Positions 44,619 through 54,159 of a stretch of 64,000 nt of DNA are shown here, piece after piece (position 1 is the stretch's first letter; each line of letters starts with the position of its first letter). The DNA is from Pseudorhodoplanes sp049324435 (GTDB lineage: Bacteria > Pseudomonadota > Alphaproteobacteria > Rhizobiales > Xanthobacteraceae), in the NCBI GenBank assembly GCA_049324435.1, contig JBMOOQ010000018.1, positions 1 through 64,000 of the forward strand, in the 5' to 3' direction. A program made the translations under genes and the position numbers. The notes under the pieces are model-generated. The model was not told the origin of the DNA, made no database searches, and saw only the letters and a list, made by a program, of their open reading frames with translations.

Positions 44619-46215
44619 GACCGCCGCTAAGCCGGGCCGGGCCGCGCGGAAGCGGTCCGAACGCAGAAAATCCGAAAAGTCGATCGAGAAGGCCTCGCCG
44701 GCGGGGATCGAGGCCGCGCGGGGCCGGCTCGATCACGGGCCTGCGGTGGCGGTCATCGATATCGGCTCGAATTCGGTGCGCCTCGTGGTCTACGAGGGGC
44801 TTACGCGCAGCCCGACGCCGATCTTCAACGAAAAAGTGCTCGCCGGACTCGGCCGCCAGGTGCAATCCACCGGGCTTCTCGCCCCCGATGCCGTGGCCGA
44901 GGCGCTGGTGACGCTGCGGCGGTTCCGGGCGCTGTGCGACAACCTGCAGGTCGGACAGGTGTTCGGGATCGCGACGGCGGCCTGCCGCGATGCCGAGAAC
45001 GGACCCGCCTTCATCGCGGAAGCAGAACGCATCTGCCGCATCAAGATCGATATCCTGTCGGGAAAGCGCGAAGCCGAATTGGCGGCGCTCGGCGTCGTCT
45101 CCGGCATCTATGAGCCTGACGGCATAGCCGGCGACCTCGGCGGCGGCTCGCTTGAACTGATCGACGTGCGCGGCAACAAGATCCGGCGGGGCGTGACTCT
45201 GCCGCTCGGCGGCCTTGCGCTTAAGGACGTCGCCAATCAGTCGCTGAAGCGCGCCGAGAAGATCGCCGAGCGCGAACTGGCTGACGTGCCGTTCCTGAAA
45301 TCGGGCAGGGGGCGCTCCCTGTATGCAGTCGGCGGCGCCTGGCGTGCGCTAGCCTCACTGCATATGGCGCAGACCGGCTATCCGCTGCATGTGATGCACG
45401 GTTACACGCTGCGTGCGCGTGAGGCCCTGGAATTCTGCGAATTGGTCCAGCGGGTCGATCCGGAAACGCTGTCGCAGATCGAAGTGATCTCGACGGCCCG
45501 GCGGCCGTTGCTCGGTTACGCCGCAATCGTGCTCGGCAAGCTCATTCGCAGGGTCCGCCCGGAGAATGTGGTGATCTCGGCCCTTGGCGTCCGCGAGGGC
45601 TTGCTCTATTCGATGCTAAGCGAGCGCGAAAAGTCCAAGGATCCGTTGATCGACGCCGCACGCAACCTCAATCTTCTGCGCTCACGCTCGCCGCAACATG
45701 GCGAGGAACTCGTGAAGTGGACCGACCGCTTCATGGATTCGAGCGGCATCGAGGAGACAGCTGCCGAACGGCGGCTACGCCATGCGGCCTGTCTGGTTGC
45801 GGATGTCGGATGGCGCACCCATCCCGATTACCGCGGCGAGCAGTCGCTCAATCTGATCGCGCATGCCGATTTCGTGGCGCTCGACCATGCCGGCCGCGCC
45901 TATCTCGCGCTTGCGGTGTATTTCCGGCATGTCGGAATCATGCACGACGACGAACTGTCGCCGCGGCTGCGCGAGCTCGCTTCAACCCGGATGCTGGATC
46001 GTGCCCGCATTCTCGGTGCCGCGATGCGCGTTGCCTATATGGTCTCGGCATCAACGCCGGGCGTGCTGCCCAAGACCCCGCTGCGGGTCGAACGCGGCAA
46101 GCTGATCCTGCGCCTGCCCGGAGCGCAGGCTGCACTCAACGGCGAGCGCGTGATGAACCGTATGCGCACGCTGGCCCGGCTGATCGGGCGCGAAGCCGTG
46201 GTGGCGACGGAGTGA
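44557..46215 (+). CDS. ppx: Exopolyphosphatase (Ppx/GppA family)
   Basis: 552 residues. The ASKHA fold shows VIDIGSNSVRLVVYEG and the second phosphate loop GDLGGGSLELID. The C-terminal HD-like part includes YLALAVYFRHVGIMHDDELS. It hydrolyses polyphosphate (or pppGpp). The N-terminus has an unusual basic Lys/Ala/Arg-rich extension of about 60 residues. The GTG start lies inside ppk, giving a 62-base overlap; no later ATG precedes the phosphate motif, which supports this start. It makes a ppk-ppx pair of synthesis and breakdown. Confidence 0.93.
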   Translation: MGNRSKNQRHAALAGAKSAAKTAAKPGRAARKRSERRKSEKSIEKASPAGIEAARGRLDHGPAVAVIDIGSNSVRLVVYEGLTRSPTPIFNEKVLAGLGRQVQSTGLLAPDAVAEALVTLRRFRALCDNLQVGQVFGIATAACRDAENGPAFIAEAERICRIKIDILSGKREAELAALGVVSGIYEPDGIAGDLGGGSLELIDVRGNKIRRGVTLPLGGLALKDVANQSLKRAEKIAERELADVPFLKSGRGRSLYAVGGAWRALASLHMAQTGYPLHVMHGYTLRAREALEFCELVQRVDPETLSQIEVISTARRPLLGYAAIVLGKLIRRVRPENVVISALGVREGLLYSMLSEREKSKDPLIDAARNLNLLRSRSPQHGEELVKWTDRFMDSSGIEETAAERRLRHAACLVADVGWRTHPDYRGEQSLNLIAHADFVALDHAGRAYLALAVYFRHVGIMHDDELSPRLRELASTRMLDRARILGAAMRVAYMVSASTPGVLPKTPLRVERGKLILRLPGAQAALNGERVMNRMRTLARLIGREAVVATE

Positions 46216-46242
46216 TCCTCAATTTCGGAGTGATCCTCAATT
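46208..46242. repeat. Tandem 17-base direct repeat at the ppx/dioxygenase junction
   Basis: CGGAGTGATCCTCAATT occurs at 46208-46224 and again at 46226-46242, a period of 18. Copy 1 contains the ppx TGA; copy 2 contains the stop codon of the minus-strand dioxygenase gene. Confidence 0.85.
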
Positions 46243-47085
46243 CAGGTGAAATTCAACGGCGACCTGACCGCTGCCGCTCGACGGAAAATAGTCGCAGAGC
46301 TGCTCGGCCCTGCCATCAAACCGGTCCCAGCCGAGCGCGCCGAACAGCATGACGGTGTCAGCCATCAGGGCCTCGCCATTGCATTTGCGGGTGTAATCAG
46401 GGAGCATTGCGCAGAATTCAGCGAAGCGGCCCTCGCGCCACAGGTCAAGGACGCGCAAGTCCATCTGACGGTTGAACTCGCTTGAGATTCGGTTCCAGGC
46501 TTCGGGTCCGAGTTTCGAATTCTCGAACAACTGATGCGACAGCGATCCGCTCGCCAGAATCGCGGCTTTTGAGCCGGATCGCTTTATCGCGCGGGTCACC
46601 GCCGCGCCAAACCTGCGAATCTCATCGACCGAGGCAAATACCGGAGAGGCGATCGGCACCACCGACATCGCCTTGTCCTTGTTCATGTAATGCATCGGGA
46701 CGATGGTGCCGTATTCGACCGGCATGGTCTTGACCTTGTGCGCCAGGGCAAGCGGTCCGTCCTTGGCGGTTTCGGCGGCAATCAGGTCGGCGAGTTCGGA
46801 ATTGCCGGGAAAGTCGTAGACGATGTCGTTGATCATGTGCGGCGCTTCCGGGCTGGTATAGCTGCCGCTGTGCCAGGGATTGGCGTTGATGTGGAATCCG
46901 AAATTCGAGATCCAGTGGGTGTCGAACACGACAAAGGTGTCGGCGCCGCGCTCGCGCGCCCGCTGGCCGATGAGCTTCAGCGCATTGATCGGTCCGTCGC
47001 GGGTGCCCTTCAGCGGCTCCAGCTGTTCCGACAGCATCAGGGATGGCACATGTGTGATCTTGGCGGCAAGAACCAGTTCGCCCAT
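46237..47085 (-). CDS. Class III extradiol ring-cleavage dioxygenase, HpaD/HpcB-like
   Basis: 282 residues, close to E. coli 3,4-dihydroxyphenylacetate 2,3-dioxygenase in layout: MGELVLAAKITHVPSL, DTHWISNF, VEYGTIVPMHYMN, LASGSLSHQLFEN, FCAMLPDY, and LGALGWDRFDG with YFPSSGSGQ at the C-terminus. The likely Fe(II) ligands are the conserved His in THVPS, the His in DTHW and an acidic residue. GGAGAG lies nine bases before the ATG. No other homoprotocatechuate genes are nearby, so the aromatic substrate is uncertain. Confidence 0.88.
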   Translation of the reverse strand: MGELVLAAKITHVPSLMLSEQLEPLKGTRDGPINALKLIGQRARERGADTFVVFDTHWISNFGFHINANPWHSGSYTSPEAPHMINDIVYDFPGNSELADLIAAETAKDGPLALAHKVKTMPVEYGTIVPMHYMNKDKAMSVVPIASPVFASVDEIRRFGAAVTRAIKRSGSKAAILASGSLSHQLFENSKLGPEAWNRISSEFNRQMDLRVLDLWREGRFAEFCAMLPDYTRKCNGEALMADTVMLFGALGWDRFDGRAEQLCDYFPSSGSGQVAVEFHLN

Positions 47086-47189
47086 TGGACAGCGCTCTCC
47101 CAAAACGGATTTTGGAGCACCATAGGAAGCGCGCCGTCCCACAAATTTGCGCTAGATCAATCCGGATGTTTCCGACGGCGTGGGCGCGC

Positions 47190-49253
47190 TTACGCCAGAG
47201 CGGAGCGTTTGCCGCCAAGCTGCGTGAGGAAAAATGCATATTCTTCCGCGGCTTCTTCCAGCGCGGTGTAACGGCCTGATTTGCCGCCATGGCCAGCGCC
47301 CATATTGGTCTTAAGCAGCAGGATGTTGTTATCGGTCTTGGTGGCGCGGAGCTTCGCCACCCATTTGGCCGGCTCCCAATAGGTGACGCGCGGATCGTTC
47401 AGTCCGGCGGTGACCAGCATCGCCGGATAATCCTGCGCACGCACGTTGTCATAGGGACTGTAGCTCAGAATATACTCGAATGCGGCCTTGTCAGTGATCG
47501 GATTGCCCCATTCCGACCATTCGCCGGGGGTGAGCGGCAGCGTTTCGTCGAGCATGGTGTTGAGGACATCGACGAACGGCACATGCGCGCCAATCGCCCC
47601 GTAGAGGTCCGGCGCCTGGTTGACGATGGCACCCATCAGCTCGCCGCCGGCCGATCCGCCGGATGCTGCGATGCGGCCTGGCGAAGCAAAGCCCTGACCG
47701 ATCAGGTAGCGCGTCACATCGACGAAGTCGTTGAAAGAGTTGGTGCGTTTGTCGAGCTTGCCGTCCAGGTACCAGCAAAAGCCGAGATCGTCACCGCCGC
47801 GAATATGCGCAATTGCGCAGGCGAAGCCGCGATCGAGCAGCGACAGGCGGTTGGTGGAGAAGCCCGGCGGGACGGCGTGACCATAGGCGCCATAGCCATA
47901 GATGTGCAGCAGCCCTTTGCCGTCTTTCACAAAGTCACGGCGATAGACCACCGAGACCGGCACCATCACGCCGTCCCGGGCGGGGGCGACCAGCCGCTCG
48001 GTGACATATTGCGAGGGGTCGTAGCCGGTCGGGATTTCCCGGACTTTCAGCGTTTCAAGACGGCCGTCGGCGAGGTGGTAGTCGTAGACGGTATTCGGGG
48101 TCACCATCGACTGATAGTTCAGGCGCAGCCGGTCGACCCGGTATTCGCGGTTGCCGCCAAGACTTGCGACATAGCTTGCCTCCGGGAAGACAATGTAATG
48201 TTCGGCGCCGTCGGCATAGTCACGCAGCCTGATCTGCGACAGGCCGTCGATCCGCTCCTCGATCACCATCAGGTTCTCGAAGGTGGTAATATCGAGGATA
48301 TAGTGGCGGTCGCTGCCGGGAATGATCTCGGTCCATTCCGCGGGCGCCGAAACCTTTGCGGTCACTACGCGGAAATTCGTGTGGGTGTCGTTGGTGCGGA
48401 TATAGAGAATGCCCTCGCGCTCATCGAGATCGTAGAGACGGTTGGTAAGACGCGGTGAGACGAGCAGGGGCTGTGCATCGAGATCGGCCAGCGGTACGAG
48501 ATAAATTTCGTTTGTCGCGTGATCGCCGGTCGAAAAGGTGGCGAAGCGGCGCGATTGCGTGCGGCCCAGGCTGACGGTGAATTTCGGATCGTGTTCGCGG
48601 TAGACTTCGCGATCGGCGCTTTGCGGGTCGCCAAGCCGGTGGTGCCAGACCGCCTTGGAGCGCCAATGCTCGTCGGCGTCAGTGTAGAAGAAGCTCTTCG
48701 AATCCGCGGCCCAGATCAGTCCGTAGCGCCAGTTTTCGATCGTATCGGGAAGCTCGGTGCCGGTCACGAGATCGCGGATCTTGAGAGTGTAGCGCTCCGA
48801 ACCGTTGGTATCCACGGCATAGGCCAGGAGACGCCCGTCGGGACTGACCGCATGCCCGCCGAGACGGAAATACTCGTGGCCGGCAGCGAGCGCAGGCTCG
48901 TCGATGATGACTTCGTCCGGGCCCCCGGTGAATTTGCGCCGGTACCATTTTGGATATTCGCTGCCGGCATCGTAGGCGTACCAGTAGACGAAGTCGCCAT
49001 CCTTTTGCGGGACGCTTGAATCATCGTCCTTGATGCGGCCCTTCATCTCAGCAACGATGGTGTCGATGAGACCGCGATGCGGTTTCATCGCCGCTTCGAA
49101 ATAGGCGTTCTCTGCGTTGAGATAGGCGAGGATGTCGGGATCCCTCACATCCGGATAGCCCGGATCGCGCAGCCATGCATACGGGTCCTCGACGGTGATG
49201 CCGTGCCGGGTGAAGGAATACGGGACTCGCTTGGCAACGGGTGGATTTGTCAT
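47190..49253 (-). CDS. ptrB: Oligopeptidase B (S9A prolyl-oligopeptidase family)
   Basis: 687 residues, the normal length. It starts after the family N-terminus VAKRVPYSFTRHGITVEDPYAWLRDP. The beta-propeller domain covers roughly residues 70-400. The C-terminal hydrolase domain has HIYGYGAYGHA, AHIRGGDDLG, the nucleophile SGGSAGG, and the catalytic His in MGAGHGGKSGRY. The enzyme cuts short peptides after basic residues in the cytoplasm. The spacing to the dioxygenase gene downstream is about 100 bases. Confidence 0.92.
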   Translation of the reverse strand: MTNPPVAKRVPYSFTRHGITVEDPYAWLRDPGYPDVRDPDILAYLNAENAYFEAAMKPHRGLIDTIVAEMKGRIKDDDSSVPQKDGDFVYWYAYDAGSEYPKWYRRKFTGGPDEVIIDEPALAAGHEYFRLGGHAVSPDGRLLAYAVDTNGSERYTLKIRDLVTGTELPDTIENWRYGLIWAADSKSFFYTDADEHWRSKAVWHHRLGDPQSADREVYREHDPKFTVSLGRTQSRRFATFSTGDHATNEIYLVPLADLDAQPLLVSPRLTNRLYDLDEREGILYIRTNDTHTNFRVVTAKVSAPAEWTEIIPGSDRHYILDITTFENLMVIEERIDGLSQIRLRDYADGAEHYIVFPEASYVASLGGNREYRVDRLRLNYQSMVTPNTVYDYHLADGRLETLKVREIPTGYDPSQYVTERLVAPARDGVMVPVSVVYRRDFVKDGKGLLHIYGYGAYGHAVPPGFSTNRLSLLDRGFACAIAHIRGGDDLGFCWYLDGKLDKRTNSFNDFVDVTRYLIGQGFASPGRIAASGGSAGGELMGAIVNQAPDLYGAIGAHVPFVDVLNTMLDETLPLTPGEWSEWGNPITDKAAFEYILSYSPYDNVRAQDYPAMLVTAGLNDPRVTYWEPAKWVAKLRATKTDNNILLLKTNMGAGHGGKSGRYTALEEAAEEYAFFLTQLGGKRSALA

Positions 49254-49323
49254 TGATCGAATCAATCTCCGGCTCCCTGCCTTCGCAGGGCGACATCGAC
49301 ATGGATACGGCCCGCGATGTCCG

Positions 49324-50472
49324 TTAGCTTCGCTCGATCGCGGACACGCGGCCTTTCTCGATAGCGAGCGCGAGCTTTCCGGACTTGAGCGCAAGCGCCT
49401 TCTCGCCAAACAATTCGCGGCGCCAGCCCTTCAGCGCGGGGACGTCGGCGTGATCGTCGGCCGCGATCCGTTCGAGATCGTCGACGGTGGCGATCACCTT
49501 GGCCGCCACCGCATGCTTTTCCGCAGTCATACGCAGCAGAACCTTGAGCAATTCGACGATCGCGGAGCCGTTCTGCTGGGGTTTTGACCGCTCGATCGCC
49601 GGCAATGTCTTCAGGTCGCGCGCGAGACCGCGCTTGACGACGTCGGGGATCTCCATGCCCCATTTCGAGCGCTCGAAGCCCTTGGGCAGCGAGCGCAGCG
49701 CCGACAGCTTTTCGATACTGGTCGGCGCCTGGATGGCGATGTCGGCGACCAGGTCGTCCTTGAGGACGCGCCCGCGCGGAATGTCGCGCGCCTTGGCTTC
49801 GCGCTCGCGCCAGGCCGCGACTTCCATCAGCACGGCAAGTTCCTTCGGTTTGCGCACCCGCGTGCGCAGCCTTTGCCACGCATTCTCCGGGTCCATCCGG
49901 TAAGTCTCGGGCGAGGTGAGCACGTCCATCTCTTCGCTCAGCCATTCGGTGCGGCCGCGTTTCTCGAGGTCGCTGCGGAGCTTGCGATAGACGTCGCGCA
50001 GGTGGGTCACGTCGGAGATTGCATATTCGATTTGCGCCTTGGACAACGGACGGCGGGTCCAGTCGGTAAAGCGCGAGGATTTATCGAGCGTGTCGCCGGT
50101 GATGCGTTGCACGAGCTGATCGTAAGAGACCGAATCGCCGTGCCCCAGCACCATGGCGGCGATCTGCGTGTCGAAGATCGGGTGCGGAATCAGATTGGCC
50201 CGGTGCCAGACGATCTCGATGTCCTGACGCGCGGCGTGAAACACTTTCACGACGCGCTCGTTGCCCATCAGGTCGAAGAACGGCTGGAGGTCGATGTCCG
50301 GCGCCAGCGCATCGACCACTACGGCTTCGTCCGGGCTCGCAAGCTGAGCGACGCAGAGCTGAGGGTAATAGGTCGATTCGCGCAGGAATTCGGTATCGAC
50401 GGTCACGAAGGGGTGCTTCGCGAGACGATCGCAGGCCTCGCGCAGTTCATGCGTTGTCGTAATCAAGTCCAT
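49324..50472 (-). CDS. rnd: Ribonuclease D
   Basis: 382 residues. A 3'-5' exonuclease domain with DEDD motifs (TVDTEFLRE, then KVFHAARQDIEIVWH and YAISDVTHLRDVY), followed by two HRDC-like regions. It trims tRNA 3' ends. The ATG at 50472 gives the family N-terminus MDLITTTHELREAC; RBS is weak. It follows the ThDP-enzyme gene by ten bases, so they share a transcript. In Rhizobiales rnd often lies near aspS and ppx, as here. Confidence 0.95.
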   Translation of the reverse strand: MDLITTTHELREACDRLAKHPFVTVDTEFLRESTYYPQLCVAQLASPDEAVVVDALAPDIDLQPFFDLMGNERVVKVFHAARQDIEIVWHRANLIPHPIFDTQIAAMVLGHGDSVSYDQLVQRITGDTLDKSSRFTDWTRRPLSKAQIEYAISDVTHLRDVYRKLRSDLEKRGRTEWLSEEMDVLTSPETYRMDPENAWQRLRTRVRKPKELAVLMEVAAWREREAKARDIPRGRVLKDDLVADIAIQAPTSIEKLSALRSLPKGFERSKWGMEIPDVVKRGLARDLKTLPAIERSKPQQNGSAIVELLKVLLRMTAEKHAVAAKVIATVDDLERIAADDHADVPALKGWRRELFGEKALALKSGKLALAIEKGRVSAIERS

Positions 50473-50482
50473 GTCGTGTCGG

Positions 50483-52159
50483 TCACCCGCGCACACGCGG
50501 CATCATGATGAATTCCCAGGGCGACGGCATGGCCTGAACCGGCATCTCGATCAGGGTCGGGCCGCCGCGGCGCCTGAAGCCGCGTCGCAAGGCGGCGCGC
50601 AGCTCTGCCGGCGTTTCGACCCGCTCGGCAGCGGCACCGAAGCTTTCGGCAAACTTGACGAAGTCGGGATTGGTGAGGTCGCTGGCGATCGTGCGGCCGC
50701 CATACCATTCCTGCTGGATCAGCTTCACGTTGCCGTATGCGTTGTTGTTGAAGACCACCGTGACTAGCGGGATCTTGTGACGGACCGCAGACGCCATTTC
50801 GGTCGCGGTGTAGAGAAATCCGCCGTCGCCGGTAATCGACAGCACCGGCACGTCGCGCCGTGCGTCCTGTACCCCGAGTGCGGTGGCGAAACCCCAGCCC
50901 AGATTGTCCTGATAGCCGGGCGAGATGAAGGTGCGCGGCTTGTAGACCGGCATCGCCAGACGCGCGGCAAAGCCGATCTGCGTCACCTCGTCGACGAAGA
51001 TGCCGTCCTCGGGGAGTTCGGCACGGATCGCGTCGAGGATCGCCATCTGCGGCACGAGTTTGGAGAGCCGCTTTTGCAGCTTTGCCTGCCGCTCTTGCAT
51101 CTCGGCCTTGCGCGACTTGCGCTTCGTATTATGCGCGGGCAGGGCGGCGAGGAGCTTGCGCAGTACGGCTGCAGAATCGCCCAGCAAGGCAACATCAGGC
51201 TTGCCGGCCCGTTCCGGCTCGTCCGGATCGGCTTCCACACGGATCACCTTGAGGTCCTTGTCGGTCCCCCAGACCGTGAGCTGCTGCAGCAGGCGGCTGC
51301 CGACGCTGATCACGACGTCGACCTCGGGCCACATCTCATGGGCCAGCGGAAGCGTGATCGAGAGCGGATCGCGGCTGTCGAGCACGCCACGGCCGCGGCG
51401 ATAGCCAAGAACCGGCGCCTGCAGCATGGCGGAGAGGCGCGTCACCTCTTTCGCAGCATCCTGCGCGCCGCCGCCGCAAACGATCATCGGATTTTTCGCG
51501 GCACCGAGCAGCTTTGCGGCCGCGGTGACCGCATCGTCGTCGATCGGCGGATCGAACACCGGCAGCGGCGCGCATTCGATTACAGGCTCGGCGCGGCCCC
51601 AGATATCCATGCCGCATTCCAGCGCGGCGGGGCCTGGGCGATCCATGGACATCGACCGGATGGCCTCGGCAACCATGCGCGGAGCGTCCGCTGCACGCGG
51701 GATGCGGGCCGAATGGTCGACCAGCCGTTCGATGATGCCGGCCTGGTCCCGGATTTCGTGCAACTGGCCGAGATCGCGACGGATGGTGCTTTGCGGGATC
51801 TGGCCGATCAGACCCAGCACCGGCGCATTCATGGAATACGCGGTCAGGAGGGCGGCTCCCGTATTCAGGAGGCCTGGACCCGGTACCACGCAATAGACCT
51901 GCGGCTGCCCCGTCGCGAGCGCGGCGCCGAGTGCCATATAGGCACAGCCCTGCTCATGGCGGGTATGAACCACCCGGATCCGGTTCCCGGCCTTGTAGAG
52001 GGCGTCGAAAAAATGGTCGTTATGGACCCCGGGCAGGGCATAGACGGTGTCTATTCCATGCGCGAGCAGGGCATTGACCACGGCCTGACCGGTGGTCATC
52101 CGGACCACCTGCGCGCTGGATTTGCTGCGGGCGGCGGGCTTCTTGCTTTTCTTGGCCAT
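50483..52159 (-). CDS. Thiamine diphosphate-dependent enzyme, acetolactate synthase/benzoylformate decarboxylase-like
   Basis: 558 residues. The basic N-terminus (AKKSKKPAARSKSS) precedes the Pyr domain with RHEQGCAYMALGAALATG, the middle domain with ICGGGAQDAAKE, and the PP domain with the ThDP/Mg motif ITGDGGFLYTATEMASA, then NNAYGN. The conserved Glu (HEQG) and GDGG-N pattern mean it likely binds ThDP, but the 2-oxoacid substrate is unknown. No small regulatory subunit is present, unlike ilvB/ilvN. AAGGA precedes the ATG. Divergent from aspS over 149 bases. Confidence 0.9.
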   Translation of the reverse strand: MAKKSKKPAARSKSSAQVVRMTTGQAVVNALLAHGIDTVYALPGVHNDHFFDALYKAGNRIRVVHTRHEQGCAYMALGAALATGQPQVYCVVPGPGLLNTGAALLTAYSMNAPVLGLIGQIPQSTIRRDLGQLHEIRDQAGIIERLVDHSARIPRAADAPRMVAEAIRSMSMDRPGPAALECGMDIWGRAEPVIECAPLPVFDPPIDDDAVTAAAKLLGAAKNPMIVCGGGAQDAAKEVTRLSAMLQAPVLGYRRGRGVLDSRDPLSITLPLAHEMWPEVDVVISVGSRLLQQLTVWGTDKDLKVIRVEADPDEPERAGKPDVALLGDSAAVLRKLLAALPAHNTKRKSRKAEMQERQAKLQKRLSKLVPQMAILDAIRAELPEDGIFVDEVTQIGFAARLAMPVYKPRTFISPGYQDNLGWGFATALGVQDARRDVPVLSITGDGGFLYTATEMASAVRHKIPLVTVVFNNNAYGNVKLIQQEWYGGRTIASDLTNPDFVKFAESFGAAAERVETPAELRAALRRGFRRRGGPTLIEMPVQAMPSPWEFIMMPRVRG

Positions 52160-52308
52160 GATTCCTTGGGGCAAATTTTGGAGTCCCCAGAATGCAGATC
52201 GAGGCCGTTCTGTCGAGGCATTCCCTCGCCTTGACAAAGCACGACCCCCATGCGCTTTTCCCGCGCCTTCAGCCCACTTTTCAGCGACGAATCGACCGAA
52301 AGGCCGCC

Positions 52309-54105
52309 ATGCACCGTTACCGCTCCCATACCTGTGGCGCGCTCCGCGAGAGCGACATTGGCGGGGCCGTGCGCCTGTCCGGCTGGGTTCACCGCGTCCG
52401 CGACCATGGCGGGGTGCTGTTCATCGACCTGCGCGACCATTACGGGCTGACGCAAGTGGTGGCCGACCCAGACAGCCCTGCGTTCCGGGACGCCGAAAAG
52501 GTGCGTTCGGAATGGGTGATCCGGGTGGATGGCAAGGTGAGAAAGCGCCCCGAGGGGACCGAGAATCCGGACCTGCCCACCGGCATGGTCGAGGTCTTCG
52601 CCACCGAGATCGAAGTACTGGGGCCTGCGGGCGAACTGCCCATGCCGGTATTCGGCGATCAGGAATATCCGGAGGATATTCGTCTGCGCTACCGCTTCCT
52701 CGATCTGCGGAGAGAGCGGCTGCACAACAACATCATGAAGCGCGGCCAGATCATCGATTCGATCCGCCGGCGGATGAAGGAGGGCGGCTTCTTCGAATTC
52801 CAGACGCCGATCCTGACGGCGTCCTCGCCGGAAGGCGCGCGCGACTACCTCGTGCCCTCGCGCCTGCATCCCGGAAAGTTCTACGCACTGCCGCAGGCGC
52901 CGCAGCAATTCAAGCAGCTGATCATGGTGTCGGGCTTCGATCGCTATTTCCAGATCGCGCCCTGTTTCCGCGACGAGGATGCGCGCGCCGACCGATCACC
53001 CGGTGAATTCTACCAGCTCGATATCGAGATGAGCTTCGTCACCCAGGACGACGTCTTCAATGCGGTCGAGCCGGTGCTGCGCGGGGTGTTCGAGGAATTC
53101 GGCGGCGGCAAGCCGGTGACGCAGAAGTTTCCGCACATTGCCTATGCCGATGCGATGCGGCTCTATGGTTCGGACAAGCCGGATCTGCGCAATCCGATCA
53201 AGATGGCAAACGTCACCGACGCGTTCCGCGGTTCGGGCTTCAAGATTTTCGCCAACATGATTGCGAACGATCCGGCCGTCGAGGTGTGGGCGATCCCGGC
53301 CAAGACCGGCGGCAACCGCGCCTTCTGCGACCGCATGAATTCATGGGCGCAGGGTGAAGGCCAGCCGGGGCTCGGCTACATTTTTTGGCGCGAAGGCGAG
53401 GAAGGCGGCGCAGGTCCGCTCGCCAAGAATATCGGGCCGGAACGCACCAAGCAGATTGCGGATCAGCTCGGGCTTGGCGTCGGCGACGCGGTGTTCTTCG
53501 TCGCCGGCAAGCCGAAGGACTTTGTGAAATTCGCAGGTCTCGCGCGCACCCGCGTGGGTGAAGAGTTGAAGCTGATCGACAAGGACCGCTTCGAGTTCTG
53601 CTGGATCGTCGATTTCCCGATGTATGAATGGAGCGAGGAAGAGAAGAAAATCGACTTCTCGCACAACCCGTTCTCGATGCCGAATATGCCGGTCGAGGAA
53701 TTTCTGGCGCTCGACGCAAGCGAGACCGAGAGGATTCTCGGCATCAAGGCATTCCAGTATGACATCGTCTGCAACGGCGTCGAATTGTCCTCCGGCGCGA
53801 TCCGGAACCATCGTCCCGATGTAATGAAGAAGGCCTTCGCGATCGCGGGCTACGACGAGAGCGTGCTGGAGGCGAAATTCGGCGGCATGCTGCGTGCGCT
53901 ATCGCTCGGCGCTCCCCCGCACGGCGGCATCGCACCGGGCATCGACCGCATCGTCATGCTGCTCTGCGGCGAGGAGAATCTTCGCGAGGTGGTGTTGTTC
54001 CCGATGAATCAGCGCGCTGAGGACCTCTTGATGGGCGCTCCATCGGAGGTTTCGCCCAAGCAGCTGCGCGAACTGCATATCCGGCTCAACCTGCCGCAGA
54101 AATAA
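52309..54105 (+). CDS. aspS: Aspartyl-tRNA synthetase
   Basis: 598 residues of the bacterial type: N-terminal OB-fold (GWVHRVRDHGGVLFIDLRD), class II motifs (motif 2 FRDEDARADR, motif 3 GIAPGIDRIVML), and a GAD insertion domain (about 290-420). Many alphaproteobacteria lack AsnRS and use a non-discriminating form with GatCAB; I cannot tell from sequence alone which type this is. The ATG at 52309 gives the family start MHRYRSHTCG; the frame is open upstream to 52192 but without family features. Confidence 0.97.
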   Translation: MHRYRSHTCGALRESDIGGAVRLSGWVHRVRDHGGVLFIDLRDHYGLTQVVADPDSPAFRDAEKVRSEWVIRVDGKVRKRPEGTENPDLPTGMVEVFATEIEVLGPAGELPMPVFGDQEYPEDIRLRYRFLDLRRERLHNNIMKRGQIIDSIRRRMKEGGFFEFQTPILTASSPEGARDYLVPSRLHPGKFYALPQAPQQFKQLIMVSGFDRYFQIAPCFRDEDARADRSPGEFYQLDIEMSFVTQDDVFNAVEPVLRGVFEEFGGGKPVTQKFPHIAYADAMRLYGSDKPDLRNPIKMANVTDAFRGSGFKIFANMIANDPAVEVWAIPAKTGGNRAFCDRMNSWAQGEGQPGLGYIFWREGEEGGAGPLAKNIGPERTKQIADQLGLGVGDAVFFVAGKPKDFVKFAGLARTRVGEELKLIDKDRFEFCWIVDFPMYEWSEEEKKIDFSHNPFSMPNMPVEEFLALDASETERILGIKAFQYDIVCNGVELSSGAIRNHRPDVMKKAFAIAGYDESVLEAKFGGMLRALSLGAPPHGGIAPGIDRIVMLLCGEENLREVVLFPMNQRAEDLLMGAPSEVSPKQLRELHIRLNLPQK

Positions 54106-54159
54106 GGGTCTTCCGGTCTGTCACGATCCGCCGGTAAGGTGGACGACGGGGAGATTCTC

